Assembly: GCF_028583425.1 (NCBI RefSeq)
Contig: NC_072791.1
Location: forward strand, 45,577,368 to 45,641,367
Direction of reading: 5' to 3'
Source: Eublepharis macularius
Lineage: Eukaryota > Chordata > Lepidosauria > Squamata > Eublepharidae
Length of the DNA: 64,000 bases
Position numbers and translations under genes: made by a program. Every line of letters starts with the position of its first letter. Position 1 is the first letter of the stretch. Shown here one piece after another: positions 63,665 to 64,000 of this stretch. The notes under the pieces are model-generated. The model saw nothing but the letters and a program-made list of their open reading frames with translations, had not been told where the DNA came from and did not search any database.

Positions 63665-64000
63665 CTGTAGTAACAAAGGGGAGAAAGAAAACCATTTATG
63701 TAATAATGTTAGTTCAAAATGTACAATGTTTCTTGCCAATGTTTTTGATGTAAACCCAAATCAGTTGTTGTATTTGTGAAAGTGGGATATTTCTATGGCA
63801 GTAAATTCCCAGTGCTCTGAAGCAGTTAAACAAGTTGAACATCATAATGCACATGAATATAGATAGGTGGACCCAGCAGAGCTGAAGATCAGGTTTATAC
63901 AGACAAAAGACTTTTTAAAAGTCATGGTAATTTGTTTACATTCCCACCTCAAGTCTACACTGCCTCTCTAATCTAATGCTACCACTATGTTTAATATCTG

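Overview
The window is a piece of a vertebrate chromosome, almost certainly from a squamate reptile and probably a lizard. The host exons read as TMED10, NEK9 and ZC2HC1C with near-mammalian protein identity. The repeats are the squamate mix: L2, CR1 and BovB LINEs, several tRNA-derived SINE families, hAT-type DNA elements, short Penelope-like repeats and long tetranucleotide arrays. I cannot name the species.

Layout. 1-22.2 kb holds TMED10 on the + strand. Exons 2-5 are present; exon 1, with the signal peptide, lies off the left edge. A 3' UTR of up to about 2.3 kb has two poly(A) signals. 22.2-29.8 kb is intergenic: a hAT MITE with target duplication, a fold-back element, SINE pieces, a Ty3/gypsy fossil scrap and a BovB LINE relic. 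29.8-30.6 kb is a CpG-rich promoter with a full CRE and an NRF1 site. 30.3-60.9 kb holds NEK9 (+) with all 22 coding exons, giving a predicted 966-residue protein. At the right edge (63,353-63,664, minus) is the last exon of ZC2HC1C, convergent with NEK9. The order TMED10 - NEK9 - ZC2HC1C matches the human chr14q24.3 block.

The genes do not form one pathway. TMED10 is a p24 cargo receptor of the ER-Golgi vesicle cycle. NEK9 is a mitotic kinase with an RCC1-like domain that works with NEK6/7 and dynein light chain. ZC2HC1C is a poorly characterised C2HC zinc-finger protein. They share a conserved neighbourhood.

The most interesting signal is in the introns. Two families of short (about 90-225 bp) Penelope-like repeats occur at least 13 times and carry hammerhead-ribozyme-like cores: CTGA-N-GA plus one extra base, a stem II hairpin, then GAAA. 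The best copy, in TMED10 intron 3 on the sense strand, shows a 6-bp stem II, GAAACGTC and a two-part stem I. Five copies have inverted arms or an inverted end. Two of these sit between exact 12-bp target-site duplications, so the inversion was part of the insertion event. One of the two is nested in a hAT element that itself has an exact 8-bp duplication.
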